Source: Neobacillus ginsengisoli
GTDB lineage: Bacteria > Bacillota > Bacilli > Bacillales_B > DSM-18226
Assembly (NCBI RefSeq): GCF_030813055.1
Contig: NZ_JAUSTW010000001.1
Span: 1-64,000 of the forward strand
Direction of reading: 5' to 3'
Length of the DNA: 64,000 nt
Made by a program: the position numbers and the translations under genes. Under the pieces are notes generated by a model. It saw nothing but the letters and a program-made list of their open reading frames with translations, ran no database searches and was not told the DNA's origin. Below are positions 8,597 through 18,812 of the stretch, piece after piece (the first letter of the stretch is position 1; each line of letters starts with the position of its first letter).

Positions 8597-10979
8597 TAAA
8601 ACAGAGTTCAAGGAGACCTTTTTAAAAAGGCTTGAGATGTTATATGGTAAGAGTTTTTCGGAGAGTTCTGAGCGGGACCATTATCAGACACTCGGTAACA
8701 TGATACGTGAATATGTAAGTAATGATTGGATTAAAACAAACGAGAGTTACTTAGCTGGTAAAGAGAAACAAGTCTATTACTTATCCATTGAATATTTATT
8801 AGGGAAGCTCCTAAGGCAAAATTTAATCAATTTGGGGATTGAAGATACTGTACAGCAAGGTCTTCATGAACTGGGAATTGATTTAAGTGAGCTGGAGGAA
8901 TTAGAAGCGGATGCAGGTCTGGGAAACGGCGGCTTAGGAAGATTGGCCGCCTGTTTTTTAGATTCCCTTGCTTCTTTAAATCTCCCCGGTCATGGTCATG
9001 GAATCCGTTATAAGCATGGCTTGTTTGAACAAAAAATCGTCGACGGCTATCAAGTAGAATTACCGGAACAATGGCTTAGGGGAGGTAATGTTTGGGAGGT
9101 TCGTAAAGCGGATTTGGCCGTTAAAATCCCATTTTGGGGTAAGGTGGAAGCAAGGACGGAAAATGGGCGACTTGTGTTTCATCATTTAAATGCTGAAACG
9201 GTTACGGCCGTTCCACATGACATGCCGGTCATTGGTTATGAGACAAAAACTGTCAATACCTTAAGGCTTTGGAATGCGGAGCCTTCCCAGTTCCCGTTTC
9301 ATACCGATATTCTACAATACAAAAGAGAAACGGAAGCTATATCGGAATTTTTATATCCGGATGATACACACGATGAGGGGAAAATCCTGCGGTTAAAGCA
9401 ACAATACTTATTAGTTTCGGCGAGCCTTCAATCAATCATCAAAACCTATCGGAAACAACATCCCAACATGAATCTTTTCCATCACCATGTCTGTATCCAT
9501 ATTAATGATACTCACCCGGTTTTGGCCATACCGGAATTGATGAGAATCTTAATTGATGAAGAAGGATTCGAGTGGGAGCGTGCCTGGCATATTACAACAA
9601 ATACAATCTCCTATACCAATCATACAACCTTAACAGAAGCTTTGGAAAAATGGCCAATTCGAATTTTTCAACCGCTTCTCCCAAGGATCTATATGATCGT
9701 TGAGGAAATTAATGAGCGCTTTTGCCAACAGCTTTGGGAACAGTCTCCGGGAGCTTGGGAGAGAATAGGTCAGCTTGCAATTATCGCTGACGAATATGTA
9801 AAAATGGCTCACTTGGCAATCGTTGGCAGCTTTAGTGTAAATGGTGTGGCAAAGCTACATACAGAAATTCTTAAAACACGGGAAATGAATCAATTTTATC
9901 AACTGTTTCCAGAGAAATTTAATAATAAAACCAATGGTATCGCTCACCGTCGCTGGCTTTTAAAAGCCAATCCAAAACTATCAACGTTAATATCCGATGC
10001 AATTGGGACTAACTGGGCTACTTCACCAAATGATCTTACCCAATTATTGAAATACCAGGACGATCCATCATTTTTAGAACAATTGTTTAAGATTAAAAAG
10101 GAAAACAAACAAACACTTGCCGATATCATTTACAGTAAAACGGGAACAATTGTCAATACGGACGCGATTTTTGATGTACAGGTGAAACGGTTGCATGCCT
10201 ATAAAAGGCAGCTGTTAAATGTTTTACATATAATGTACCTTTATAATCGTATTAAAGAGGATTCAAGCTTTACAGTAGTTCCAAGAGTGTTTATTTTCGG
10301 AGCAAAAGCATCACCAGGTTATTATTATGCAAAAAAAATTATCAAATTAATTAATACAGTAGCAGAAAAAGTAAACAATGACCCAATTATCGGAGATAAA
10401 ATGAAAGTGATTTTCCTTGAAAATTATCGGGTTTCCCTTGCAGAAAAAGTATTCCCGGCATCTGATGTGAGTGAACAGATTTCCACAGCCAGTAAAGAAG
10501 CCTCAGGAACGGGAAATATGAAATTTATGATAAACGGGGCTCTTACGTTGGGAACTTTGGACGGTGCCAATATAGAGATTCAAGAATTGGTAGGGGCATC
10601 GAATATCTTTATTTATGGTCTTACAGCTGAAGAAGTTCTTCATTATTACCAACATGGAGGTTACCAATCCATAGAATACTACCATCATGATAGCCGTATC
10701 CGACAAGCGGTGGATCAGCTTGTAAATGAATTTTTCCCTGGGGTACACAATGAATTTGAGCCTATCTTTGATTCATTACTTGAGGAAAATGACCAATATT
10801 TTGTATTAAAGGATTTTGCCTCATATGCTGATACGCATAAAACAGTCGGAGAAACTTTTATGGATCAGCGAAAATGGCAAAAAATGAGCCTCATTAATAT
10901 TGCCCATGCCGGATATTTTTCAAGTGATCGGACGATAAAAGAATATGCGGATAATATATGGGGGATTAAACCACGATAA
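8586..10979 (+). CDS. glgP: glycogen phosphorylase GlgP
   Basis: GlgP phosphorolyses alpha-1,4 glucan to glucose-1-phosphate. It is a GT35 protein of 797 aa, the B. subtilis length. The PLP-binding Lys is ~646 in [39 protein letters not shown] around residues 80-100 is the phosphorylase signature. ATG 8586 follows AGGAGTG with good spacing, so an in-frame upstream ATG at 8556 is not used. It overlaps glgA by 11 bases. A terminator follows directly, so it is the last gene of the operon. Confidence 0.97.
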   Translation: MFSNKTEFKETFLKRLEMLYGKSFSESSERDHYQTLGNMIREYVSNDWIKTNESYLAGKEKQVYYLSIEYLLGKLLRQNLINLGIEDTVQQGLHELGIDLSELEELEADAGLGNGGLGRLAACFLDSLASLNLPGHGHGIRYKHGLFEQKIVDGYQVELPEQWLRGGNVWEVRKADLAVKIPFWGKVEARTENGRLVFHHLNAETVTAVPHDMPVIGYETKTVNTLRLWNAEPSQFPFHTDILQYKRETEAISEFLYPDDTHDEGKILRLKQQYLLVSASLQSIIKTYRKQHPNMNLFHHHVCIHINDTHPVLAIPELMRILIDEEGFEWERAWHITTNTISYTNHTTLTEALEKWPIRIFQPLLPRIYMIVEEINERFCQQLWEQSPGAWERIGQLAIIADEYVKMAHLAIVGSFSVNGVAKLHTEILKTREMNQFYQLFPEKFNNKTNGIAHRRWLLKANPKLSTLISDAIGTNWATSPNDLTQLLKYQDDPSFLEQLFKIKKENKQTLADIIYSKTGTIVNTDAIFDVQVKRLHAYKRQLLNVLHIMYLYNRIKEDSSFTVVPRVFIFGAKASPGYYYAKKIIKLINTVAEKVNNDPIIGDKMKVIFLENYRVSLAEKVFPASDVSEQISTASKEASGTGNMKFMINGALTLGTLDGANIEIQELVGASNIFIYGLTAEEVLHYYQHGGYQSIEYYHHDSRIRQAVDQLVNEFFPGVHNEFEPIFDSLLEENDQYFVLKDFASYADTHKTVGETFMDQRKWQKMSLINIAHAGYFSSDRTIKEYADNIWGIKPR

Positions 10980-11017
10980 AAAAAGCTTTTGCCAATTGGC
11001 AAAAGCTTTTTTTTTAA
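10978..11017. terminator. bidirectional terminator glgP / menA
   Basis: The perfect inverted repeat AAAAGCTTTTGCC / GGCAAAAGCTTTT around AATT has T and A runs on both sides. It separates the convergent glgP and menA genes and overlaps the menA stop. Confidence 0.92.
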
Positions 11018-11943
11018 GAAAAATAGTGTCCAATGAAAATTCCAACGGCTAGTAAAAATCCAAAAATCGTATTCGTTTGCGCAGTAGCTTTCATCGCCGG
11101 TGCCATTTGAATCGGCAAGGTATTTTCAATAAATCCTTTTGTCGCTTTAATGGCTTTTGGTGCACTTAAAATTACGATCGCAATCCAGATAGGCGCAACT
11201 CCAGTTATAATGAGGGCTAAAACCCATAAATATGAAAATGTAAACATGCCGGCTAATAAATAAATGGCTCTTTTTTTGCCTAAAAGAATTGCAACAGTTT
11301 TGCGCCCATTTTCTTTATCGCCATCAAGGTCACGGATATTATTCGAAAGCATGATTTCACCAACAAGGACCATAATTGGAACTGAAACCAGAATACTCGT
11401 GCTATCGACCGTTCCCGTTTGAATAAAGAAGGAAATTAAAATGATTAGCATTCCCATAAAGAAGCCCGCAAAAACTTCTCCAAATGGAGTATAAGCAATC
11501 GGGAATGGTCCGCCAGTATAAAAATAACCGACTGCCATACAAAAAAGCCCAACTAATGCCAGCCACCAGCTGCTATTGGCACAAATATAAACGCCTATTA
11601 ATAACGCAATTCCATAAAAGCCAAACGCAAGGTTGATGACTGTTTTCGGTTTGATGCCATCGCGGACAATGGTACCGCCAATTCCTACAGAATGCTCCGT
11701 ATCGAGGCCCCGTTTAAAATCGAAATATTCATTAAACATATTGGTTGCTGCTTGTATTAATAAACTGGCGATTAACATTGCTACAAAGAGCCCTACATTA
11801 ATTTTGCCATGCCTAAGGGCAAGTGCTGTCCCCAGCAATACAGGTACGAATGATGCTGTTAAGGTGTGGGGACGGGTCATTTGCCACCAAACCTGGAAAC
11901 CACGGTTGGATTCAACAGCAGGTCGCTGTATATTTGGCTGCAT
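11014..11943 (-). CDS. menA: 1,4-dihydroxy-2-naphthoate polyprenyltransferase MenA
   Basis: MenA attaches the polyprenyl chain to 1,4-dihydroxy-2-naphthoate at the membrane, giving demethylmenaquinone. It is a UbiA-superfamily integral membrane protein of 309 aa with about nine hydrophobic segments. Both Asp-rich motifs are visible: NMFNEYFDFKRGLD near residue 70 and NNIRDLDGDKENGRKT near residue 200. GGGAGAG precedes the ATG. It is transcribed divergently from menF, as in B. subtilis. Confidence 0.96.
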   Translation of the reverse strand: MQPNIQRPAVESNRGFQVWWQMTRPHTLTASFVPVLLGTALALRHGKINVGLFVAMLIASLLIQAATNMFNEYFDFKRGLDTEHSVGIGGTIVRDGIKPKTVINLAFGFYGIALLIGVYICANSSWWLALVGLFCMAVGYFYTGGPFPIAYTPFGEVFAGFFMGMLIILISFFIQTGTVDSTSILVSVPIMVLVGEIMLSNNIRDLDGDKENGRKTVAILLGKKRAIYLLAGMFTFSYLWVLALIITGVAPIWIAIVILSAPKAIKATKGFIENTLPIQMAPAMKATAQTNTIFGFLLAVGIFIGHYFS

Positions 11944-12297
11944 ATTTTTTCTCTCCCTTTTTAAAAATTTTATTTTCTATTTTCAAAGCGTTCTTTATAA
12001 GAAGGATAAGGTTTTCCAAACCTTAGTTTAGGGAATCGAGCTACTAGTGTCAATGACTTTTTCCTAGATTAACTAGAAGAAAATGCCTGTTGGATTATTA
12101 TTATGGGATTAGAGGAAAACTGAAATAACTATATAAGCACGTTTACAACCTGATTTGTTTTTTTTGATATATAATAGGAATATAAATGGATAGGTAGTGA
12201 CAAGAATTATTGACTTCTTTACAATTGGAGTAGTATCTTAAAATAAGCTTTAAAATGAATGGATAACAGTCATTTTGGCTGTTTTGGAGGGATTTTT
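11944..12297. other. divergent intergenic region menA / menF
   Basis: About 350 AT-rich bases hold the promoters of both menA and the menFDHB genes. A TATAAT near 12167 and a TTGACT near 12210 are visible, but no -35/-10 pair with good spacing stands out. No gene is seen. Confidence 0.4.
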
Positions 12298-13698
12298 TTG
12301 GTTACCATTCAAGAAACGGAATTAAAGGAAAGGGGTCTTTTGGCTGTTAGTCGTGCTAAAGAACTTGGCCGGCCCATTTTAATTAGTGAAGTTCATAAAA
12401 TGGACACGATTAACCCTTTATCATTTTTTAATATTGGAAAAGAGCGCTTTCTGGGTGAACGTTTTTTCTGGAAAGACCCGACTGACGAGATTATGCTTAT
12501 TGGACTTGGAATATCAAAACAAATTCAATCGGATCAGGTTACTGACCGCTTTTTTCATGTTGAAGAAGAATGGCAGAAATTTTTATTGGAAAGTCTTATC
12601 TTTAATCCATATCCGGAAAATGGTTTAGGTCCTGTTATGTTTGGAGGATTCTCATTTGACCCTAATAAAATGAAAACGGATTTATGGTCCAAGTACTCTG
12701 ATTCTTTGTTCCATATTCCAAAATATTTGTTGAGTATCATTAAAGGTCAAACGTATCTAACCACGAATATCGTTTGTACTCCCCATGATAATCAAGATTT
12801 ATTTATTAAAGTAACGGAAGAGAGAAAACGGTTATTTAATTCTCTTGATCAAAGTTATCAGTTAAGAACAGTTAATCTTCTTGAAACAAAAGAAGTTTCC
12901 CCTGAAAAATGGAAAAAGACTGTAGAGGATGTTGTACAGGATTTGAAGTCAGGACCATTAAAAAAAGTCGTCCTTGCACGAGAGCTCAGATTAGTTTTTG
13001 ACGCTCCTTTTGAAGCTGAAACAGCACTTTTCAATTTGTTTAATCAGCAGCATGAAAGTTTTATTTTCGTTTTTGAATCGAATGGTGACGCCTTTTTAGG
13101 TGCATCCCCAGAAAGACTTGTAAAAAAACAGGGGAATGACGTTTTTTCCACTTGTCTTGCAGGTTCGATTCCAAGAGGCAATACCGAAGAGGAAGACAAA
13201 ATTTTAGGCGAACAATTATTAAATGATCAAAAAAATCTAATTGAGCATGGATTTGTCGTGGAAATGATCAAGGAAGCATTAGAAGAAACCTGCGACCAGG
13301 TTATACTCCCGGACAAGCCGCAATTAATGAAAATTAGAGATATTCAGCATCTTTATACACCTGTTATTGGAAAATGTCAAAAGGATGCTTCCATTTTGTT
13401 ATTAGTCGAAAGACTTCATCCAACACCTGCTCTTGGCGGACTTCCTAAAAAGGAAGCAGTTGAAAAGATTAGGGAACTAGAAGAATTGGACAGAGGTTTT
13501 TATGCCGCTCCATTAGGATGGGTTGATTATCGTGGAAACGGAGAATTTGCTGTTTCGATTCGCTCCGGTCTCATCCAAGGCAATGAAGCATCATTATTTG
13601 CCGGATGCGGTGTTGTAGCGGATTCTAATTCTGAAAGTGAATATTTGGAAACAGGCTTGAAGTTTAAACCAATGCAGAGAGCCTTAGGGGGAAAATAA
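12298..13698 (+). CDS. menF: isochorismate synthase MenF
   Basis: MenF isomerises chorismate to isochorismate, the first step of menaquinone synthesis. It belongs to the chorismate-binding family, 466 aa from the chosen start. Visible signatures are KKVVLAREL, GASPERLVKKQ, AGSIPRG and HPTPALGGLPKKEA, then GFYAAPLGWVD and AVSIRSGLI. I prefer TTG 12298 because GGAGGG lies six bases upstream; a longer frame from ATG 12259 would contain this RBS inside the gene. menD follows after 1 base. Confidence 0.95.
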   Translation: MVTIQETELKERGLLAVSRAKELGRPILISEVHKMDTINPLSFFNIGKERFLGERFFWKDPTDEIMLIGLGISKQIQSDQVTDRFFHVEEEWQKFLLESLIFNPYPENGLGPVMFGGFSFDPNKMKTDLWSKYSDSLFHIPKYLLSIIKGQTYLTTNIVCTPHDNQDLFIKVTEERKRLFNSLDQSYQLRTVNLLETKEVSPEKWKKTVEDVVQDLKSGPLKKVVLARELRLVFDAPFEAETALFNLFNQQHESFIFVFESNGDAFLGASPERLVKKQGNDVFSTCLAGSIPRGNTEEEDKILGEQLLNDQKNLIEHGFVVEMIKEALEETCDQVILPDKPQLMKIRDIQHLYTPVIGKCQKDASILLLVERLHPTPALGGLPKKEAVEKIRELEELDRGFYAAPLGWVDYRGNGEFAVSIRSGLIQGNEASLFAGCGVVADSNSESEYLETGLKFKPMQRALGGK

Positions 13699-13699
13699 C

Positions 13700-15451
13700 A
13701 TGGAGCATCAAGAATCACTAACAGCTTATATCGCTGCCTTTGTCAGCGAACTCGTTCAAACCGGGATAACGGATGTTGTTGTCAGTCCGGGATCCAGGTC
13801 AACACCAATGGCGATGGTAATGGCGGAGCACCCTGATCTCACGCTGCATATCCATGTTGATGAACGCTCTGCTGCATTCTTTGCCTTGGGGATTGCGAAG
13901 GCGTCCAAAAGACCTGTCGCTATTCTTTGTACTTCAGGTACGGCTGCCGCCAATTACTACCCGGCAATTGTAGAAGCGCATTATTCCCGGGTACCTTTAC
14001 TGGTGTTAACAGCAGACCGGCCTCATGAACTTAGGGAAGTAGGAGCACCGCAGGCGATAGATCAAATTCATCTATATGGAAATCATGTAAAATGGTTTGC
14101 CGAAATGGCCTTACCGGAAAAAAATAACGATATTATCCGCTATGCCCGGACAGTGTGCGCACGTGCTGCAGCACTTGCTAGTCAATCTCCTTCAGGTCCG
14201 GTCCATTTGAATTTTCCATTTCGGGAACCGCTCATACCTATTATGGATGAAAATCTTTTTCAAACTGAGGAACGCCCGAATGGGTATGTAAAGGTACATA
14301 ATGGAGATTTAACAATAAATAGTTATCAGTTTAGAGATATTGCTGCTAAGTTGAGTAGAAAAGAAAAAGGTATCATAATTTGTGGAAATTTAGAGACGGA
14401 AGGATTTGCTGATGCTGTAACCATTTTAGCTTCTGTTTTAAATTTTCCTATTATAGCTGATCCCTTATCACAGCTAAGAAGTGGTAAACACTCTAGCGAA
14501 AATATTATTGAAGCCTACGATACGTTTCTACGGAATGAAGATGCTAAATCATTTTTAAAACCTGATGTAGTTATCCGATTTGGAGCTATGCCGGTTTCAA
14601 AAGCGTTAACGATATTTTTAAAAGAAAATCACAGTGCTGAACAGTATGTAATTGATAGCGGCGGCGGCTGGCGAGATCCTGCCGCCTTATCTACTGATAT
14701 GATTTTTTGCAATGAAACATTCTTTTGTAAATCTCTCATTTCGTATATCAAGCCTAAAGCTCCTACCGGTTCATTGGAGAAATGGAGAAACATTAATACG
14801 CTTACGAAAGAACACATGAAAATAATTAATGACTCTACAGAATTGAGTGAAAGCCGCCTGTTCTATCAATTGGCTGATATGCTGCCGGAAGGGGCTACCC
14901 TTTTTGTTGGAAATAGTATGCCAATTCGTGATTTAGATAGTTTTTTCCTCAATAATGAGAAGTCTATTAAAGTCATGGCTAATAGGGGAGCAAATGGAAT
15001 TGATGGTACTGTTTCTACTGCCCTGGGCGCCGCCTTATACTCTAAACCATTATATTTAGTATTAGGTGATTTAACGTTTTTCCATGATTTAAATGGTCTT
15101 ATAGCGGCAAAGCTATACAATATTGATATTCATATCATTGTTATTAACAATAATGGCGGCGGGATTTTTTCTTTCCTTCCACAGGCGGAACATGCAAAAA
15201 AATTCGAACTACTCTTTGGTACGCCTTTAAATATTGAATTTGAACATGCAGTAAGAATGTTCAATGGGAATTATATGAACATAAAGGATTGGGACCAATT
15301 TGGCTCGGTTATGAAAGTTTCTCTGGAAACTCCCGGTTTAAACGTTCGTGAAATTTCAACAAATAGGGATAGAAATACATTAGAACATCGCGAATTTTGG
15401 CGTTCTGTTTCCTGGGAAATATCAAATTTTGTAAAAGGTGAACGTAAATGA
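13700..15451 (+). CDS. menD: SEPHCHC synthase MenD
   Basis: 2-succinyl-5-enolpyruvyl-6-hydroxy-3-cyclohexene-1-carboxylate synthase. It is a thiamine-diphosphate enzyme joining isochorismate and 2-oxoglutarate. The 583-aa length fits. The N-terminal Pyr domain has VVSPGSRSTPM, HVDERSAAFFALG (with the cofactor-activating Glu) and CTSGTAAANYYPA. The C-terminal PP domain has GNSMPIRDLDSF, ANRGANGIDGTVSTALG and LVLGDLTFFHDLNGL for Mg-ThDP binding. The stop overlaps the menH start as ATGA. Confidence 0.97.
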   Translation: MEHQESLTAYIAAFVSELVQTGITDVVVSPGSRSTPMAMVMAEHPDLTLHIHVDERSAAFFALGIAKASKRPVAILCTSGTAAANYYPAIVEAHYSRVPLLVLTADRPHELREVGAPQAIDQIHLYGNHVKWFAEMALPEKNNDIIRYARTVCARAAALASQSPSGPVHLNFPFREPLIPIMDENLFQTEERPNGYVKVHNGDLTINSYQFRDIAAKLSRKEKGIIICGNLETEGFADAVTILASVLNFPIIADPLSQLRSGKHSSENIIEAYDTFLRNEDAKSFLKPDVVIRFGAMPVSKALTIFLKENHSAEQYVIDSGGGWRDPAALSTDMIFCNETFFCKSLISYIKPKAPTGSLEKWRNINTLTKEHMKIINDSTELSESRLFYQLADMLPEGATLFVGNSMPIRDLDSFFLNNEKSIKVMANRGANGIDGTVSTALGAALYSKPLYLVLGDLTFFHDLNGLIAAKLYNIDIHIIVINNNGGGIFSFLPQAEHAKKFELLFGTPLNIEFEHAVRMFNGNYMNIKDWDQFGSVMKVSLETPGLNVREISTNRDRNTLEHREFWRSVSWEISNFVKGERK

Positions 15452-16254
15452 ATGTTGTAATCGACGGGATTCGCTACCATGTCGAAAAAGAAGGTGAAGG
15501 GTTTCCACTTCTTCTTCTTCATGGCTTTACTGGAGATTCATCTACATGGACTTCCTTTTGCCCTACATGGGGAAAGCATTCAACACTCATTTTCCCTGAC
15601 ATAATTGGACACGGGAAAACGGATTCTCCCGATAAAGGCGATCGTTACCAAATTGAATCGGTTGCAAATGATCTTAAAATCATCCTTGATAAAATAGGTG
15701 TGAATCAAGTTGATATATTGGGATATTCAATGGGAGGAAGGCTTGCACTGACCTTTGCGATTCTTTTTCCTGATAGAATTCGGAAGCTAATATTAGCAAG
15801 TGCTTCTCCAGGTCTATTAACGGAGCAGGAAAGAGAATCAAGGCGGATGAAAGATAAAGAACTTGCAGAATTTATTCAGGAAGCCGGTATTAAGCCTTTC
15901 GTAGATTATTGGGAAGCAATCCCGCTCTTTTCTACTATGCATCGTCTCTCTCTGACCGTTAAGGAAACGATTCGAAATCAACGTTTGCGAAATTCTCCAT
16001 CGGGCCTTGCAAATAGTCTTTTAGGAATGGGGACAGGCACGCAGCCTTCCTGGTGGGAAAATTTAAGCAAAATAACAAATGCGGTTCTGCTGGTAACCGG
16101 AGAAGAAGATGCGAAATTCTGCGATATAGCCCAAAAGATGCTTGAAAAATTACAAAATGGTACTTGGATAGCGCTTAATAACAGCGGGCATGCATTACAT
16201 GTGGAAGAACCAGAAAAGTTTGGTACAATAGTAAGTGACTTTTTGTCAAATTGA
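15448..16254 (+). CDS. menH: SHCHC synthase MenH
   Basis: An alpha/beta hydrolase-fold lyase, 268 aa, expected to eliminate pyruvate from the MenD product. Visible features are [12 protein letters not shown] (oxyanion region), the nucleophile elbow [10 protein letters not shown] near residue 94 and a C-terminal [12 protein letters not shown] with the catalytic His. Starting in an ATGA overlap with menD suggests translational coupling. Because the fold is shared by many hydrolases, the assignment rests partly on its place in the men operon. Confidence 0.93.
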   Translation: MNVVIDGIRYHVEKEGEGFPLLLLHGFTGDSSTWTSFCPTWGKHSTLIFPDIIGHGKTDSPDKGDRYQIESVANDLKIILDKIGVNQVDILGYSMGGRLALTFAILFPDRIRKLILASASPGLLTEQERESRRMKDKELAEFIQEAGIKPFVDYWEAIPLFSTMHRLSLTVKETIRNQRLRNSPSGLANSLLGMGTGTQPSWWENLSKITNAVLLVTGEEDAKFCDIAQKMLEKLQNGTWIALNNSGHALHVEEPEKFGTIVSDFLSN

Positions 16255-16276
16255 TAATACGAGGAGGATTCTTGTT

Positions 16277-17095
16277 TTGACAGTAGAATGGGTTGCAGCA
16301 CGAAAATATGAAGAAATACTTTATGAAACCTATAACGGTATTGCTAAAATCACGATTAATCGCCCCCATGTACATAATGCATTTACACCAAAAACCGTTA
16401 TGGAATTAATCGATGCAGTTGCTTATGCACGTGATGATTCTAGTATTGGCGTTATTGTGTTAACAGGGGCCGGAGATAAGGCATTTTGCTCCGGCGGAGA
16501 CCAAAGTGTACGTGGACATGGCGGATATGTTGGTGAGGACCAAATTCCTCGTTTAAATGTTCTCGACCTCCAACGTTTAATTCGTGTGACTCCAAAACCG
16601 GTGGTTGCAATGGTTAAGGGATATGCGATTGGCGGCGGCCATGTACTCCATATTGTATGTGATTTAACAATAGCGGCAGATAACGCTGTTTTTGGACAAA
16701 CAGGACCGAAAGTTGGTAGCTTTGATGCCGGTTATGGTTCCGGCTATCTTGCCAGAATCGTCGGGCATAAGAAGGCACGTGAAATCTGGTATTTATGCCG
16801 TCAATATAATGCTCAGGAAGCGCTTGACATGGGCTTGGTCAATACCGTTGTTCCTTTAGATCAAGTGGAAGAAGAAACAATTAAATGGTGTGAAGAAATG
16901 CTTGAGAAAAGCCCGACTGCTCTTCGTTTCTTGAAAGCTGCATTTAATGCTGATACAGACGGCTTGGCAGGTATTCAACAATTTGCCGGTGACGCGACAC
17001 TACTTTACTATACAACAGATGAAGCGAAGGAAGGCCGCGATGCATTTAAAGAAAAGCGTAAGCCGGACTTCGGTCAATTTCCGCGTTTTCCTTGA
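16277..17095 (+). CDS. menB: 1,4-dihydroxy-2-naphthoyl-CoA synthase MenB
   Basis: MenB is a crotonase-family enzyme that cyclises O-succinylbenzoyl-CoA. The 272-aa protein is nearly identical over long stretches to the B. subtilis enzyme as I remember it. Examples are [57 protein letters not shown] and the C-terminal [14 protein letters not shown] 16277 follows AGGAGG by nine bases, so a longer frame from 16235, which overlaps the menH end, is rejected. Confidence 0.97.
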   Translation: MTVEWVAARKYEEILYETYNGIAKITINRPHVHNAFTPKTVMELIDAVAYARDDSSIGVIVLTGAGDKAFCSGGDQSVRGHGGYVGEDQIPRLNVLDLQRLIRVTPKPVVAMVKGYAIGGGHVLHIVCDLTIAADNAVFGQTGPKVGSFDAGYGSGYLARIVGHKKAREIWYLCRQYNAQEALDMGLVNTVVPLDQVEEETIKWCEEMLEKSPTALRFLKAAFNADTDGLAGIQQFAGDATLLYYTTDEAKEGRDAFKEKRKPDFGQFPRFP

Positions 17096-17109
17096 TAAGA
17101 GTTTTTTAC

Positions 17110-17144
17110 AGCAGCTTGGTGGATTCCATCAAGCTGTTTTTAAT
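17110..17144 (+). terminator. terminator-like hairpin after menB
   Basis: CAGCTTG 17112-17118 pairs with CAAGCTG 17130-17136 and is followed by six T. It lies 15 bases after the menB stop and upstream of a repeat and menE. It could split menFDHB from menEC or attenuate read-through. Confidence 0.65.
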
Positions 17145-17145
17145 A

Positions 17146-17294
17146 AGAAAAGCGCAAGCTCCCCGTTTAGCGGCGTATGGACTGGAGCGCTTCGACTGAG
17201 ATAAAGGAAACACGGAGAGCGTTAGCGATCCGATGTTGACTTATCGTAGGGAGAAGAGCGAAGTACACTAGCCGCTGGGAGCTGAAGCTAGACA
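17146..17294 (+). repeat. MITE-like intergenic repeat, type B, copy 1
   Basis: About 149 bases, nearly the reverse complement of 42225-42375. Shared stretches include AGCGGCGTATGGACTGGAGC, CTTCGACTGAGATAAAGGAA and TTGACTTATCGTAGGGAGAA. The ends form an imperfect inverted repeat (AGCGCAAGCTCCC against AGCTTCAGCTCCC on the other strand). It lies between menB and menE with no coding capacity. Confidence 0.85.
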
Positions 17295-17315
17295 TTATAA
17301 AGGGTAGTGACGAGT

Positions 17316-18812
17316 ATGCAAAACAATAGCCTGCCTAATTTTTTGAAAAAAAGAGCGTTTCTGACACCTGATCGGACTGCGATTTATTTTCATGAAGAGG
17401 CTATAACCTTTAAAGAACTTTATCATCGTTCGTTCAAAGCTGCCGGCCAGCTTCAAGCATTAGGGATTAAAAAAGATGATTATGTTGGTGTATTACTAAA
17501 AAACCATCTTGATACAGTTATTATCTTATTTGCTCTACAATTATTAAGTGTAAGGGCAGTCATTCTGAATAACCGTTTAACATCAGGAGAATTGGTTTGG
17601 CAACTGAATGATTCAAAAGCAAAATTCGTAATTCTGGAACCGGCTTTTTCCGAAGTGGAAATGGCATTAAAAGCTGGTGTAGCTTCCTTAAGATGCATTT
17701 CCAAAGATCAAATGCTTTCATCCAAAGCAGAAGATCCAATCATTCAAGAGGAAGTGGATTTGTCTAACGTCTGTACTGTTATGTACACATCAGGGACAAC
17801 CGGAAATCCAAAAGGGGTAATGCAAACCTATGGAAACCATTGGTGGAACTCTGTAGGGTCTGCATTAAATCTGGGATTTATTGAACGGGATTGCTGGCTA
17901 TGTACCGTACCGATTTTCCATATTAGCGGATTTTCCATTTTAATGCGCGGTGTGATTTATGGCATGCCAATTGTACTTCATGAAAGCTTCGATGTAGAGA
18001 AAGTATTATTTGATATTAAAAATAAACAGGTCACGATTATGTCTGTGGTTGGAACGATGCTTTCCCGGATGATTGACACCATTAAAGATGCTCACCTTCC
18101 TGAACAGTTCCGGTGCATGCTGCTTGGGGGTGGACCTGCACCCTTGCCTTTATTACAATCTTGCGTTGAGAAAGAAATTCCCGTTTTTCAAACGTATGGT
18201 ATGACAGAAACGGCCTCACAAATTGTAACCCTTTCCCCGGAATACAGCTTAACGAAACTTGGTTCTGCCGGGAAACCGTTGTTTCCTGCGCAAATTAAAA
18301 TAGAACTTGAAGATGGGACAATTGCTTCATCAGGGAAGGCAGGAGAAATTATAGTAAAGGGACCTAACGTTACCCCCGGTTATTTAAATCGGCCCGAGGC
18401 AACAATGGAAAAACTAAGGGATGGATGGTTGCATACAGGTGATGTTGGATATTTGGATGAAGAAGGCTTTTTATACGTGCTTGATCGCCGGTCTGATTTG
18501 ATCATTTCAGGGGGAGAAAACATTTATCCAGCTGAACTCGAAAGTGTTTTATCAGGACACCCTAATGTAGCAGATGTTGGGGTTACAGGATTAGAGGATG
18601 ATAGATGGGGGCAGGTCCCGATTGCATTTGTTGTCAAAAAAGATGGGGCAGATGTCTCTGTCGAAGAGCTTGTTGATTACTGCATGAGCCGGATGGCTAA
18701 ATATAAGATTCCGAAAGCAATATATTTTATCGACCACCTTCCGAGAAATGCAGCAAAAAAATTATTGCGAAGAAAGCTGAGGGAATGGCTGAGTGAGGGC
18801 AGATTTGAATGA
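17316..18812 (+). CDS. menE: o-succinylbenzoate-CoA ligase MenE
   Basis: MenE activates O-succinylbenzoate with ATP and CoA. It is an acyl-adenylate-forming enzyme of 498 aa with the P-loop-like VMYTSGTTGNPKGVMQTYGN (~150-170), QTYGMTETASQ, the hinge region LHTGDVGYLDEEGFLYVLDRRSDLIISGG and a late NAAKKLLRRKL Lys. ATG 17316 is preceded by a weak AAAGGGT; a GTG at 17307 is also in frame but lies too close to that RBS. It overlaps menC by four bases. Confidence 0.95.
   Translation: MQNNSLPNFLKKRAFLTPDRTAIYFHEEAITFKELYHRSFKAAGQLQALGIKKDDYVGVLLKNHLDTVIILFALQLLSVRAVILNNRLTSGELVWQLNDSKAKFVILEPAFSEVEMALKAGVASLRCISKDQMLSSKAEDPIIQEEVDLSNVCTVMYTSGTTGNPKGVMQTYGNHWWNSVGSALNLGFIERDCWLCTVPIFHISGFSILMRGVIYGMPIVLHESFDVEKVLFDIKNKQVTIMSVVGTMLSRMIDTIKDAHLPEQFRCMLLGGGPAPLPLLQSCVEKEIPVFQTYGMTETASQIVTLSPEYSLTKLGSAGKPLFPAQIKIELEDGTIASSGKAGEIIVKGPNVTPGYLNRPEATMEKLRDGWLHTGDVGYLDEEGFLYVLDRRSDLIISGGENIYPAELESVLSGHPNVADVGVTGLEDDRWGQVPIAFVVKKDGADVSVEELVDYCMSRMAKYKIPKAIYFIDHLPRNAAKKLLRRKLREWLSEGRFE

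Noticed and set aside
11633..12031. 132-codon plus-strand ORF opposite menA
   Set aside because: It is antisense to a clearly recognised membrane protein gene, has no RBS and no recognisable protein features.
12259..12297. ATG 12259 as menF start
   Set aside because: No RBS in front of it; the strong GGAGGG lies downstream and positions TTG 12298.
17146..17204. Reading frame over the type B repeat (shared peptide FSGVWTGALRLR in both copies)
   Set aside because: The frame comes from the repeated DNA itself, has no RBS, and is read into the repeat from neighbouring sequence.
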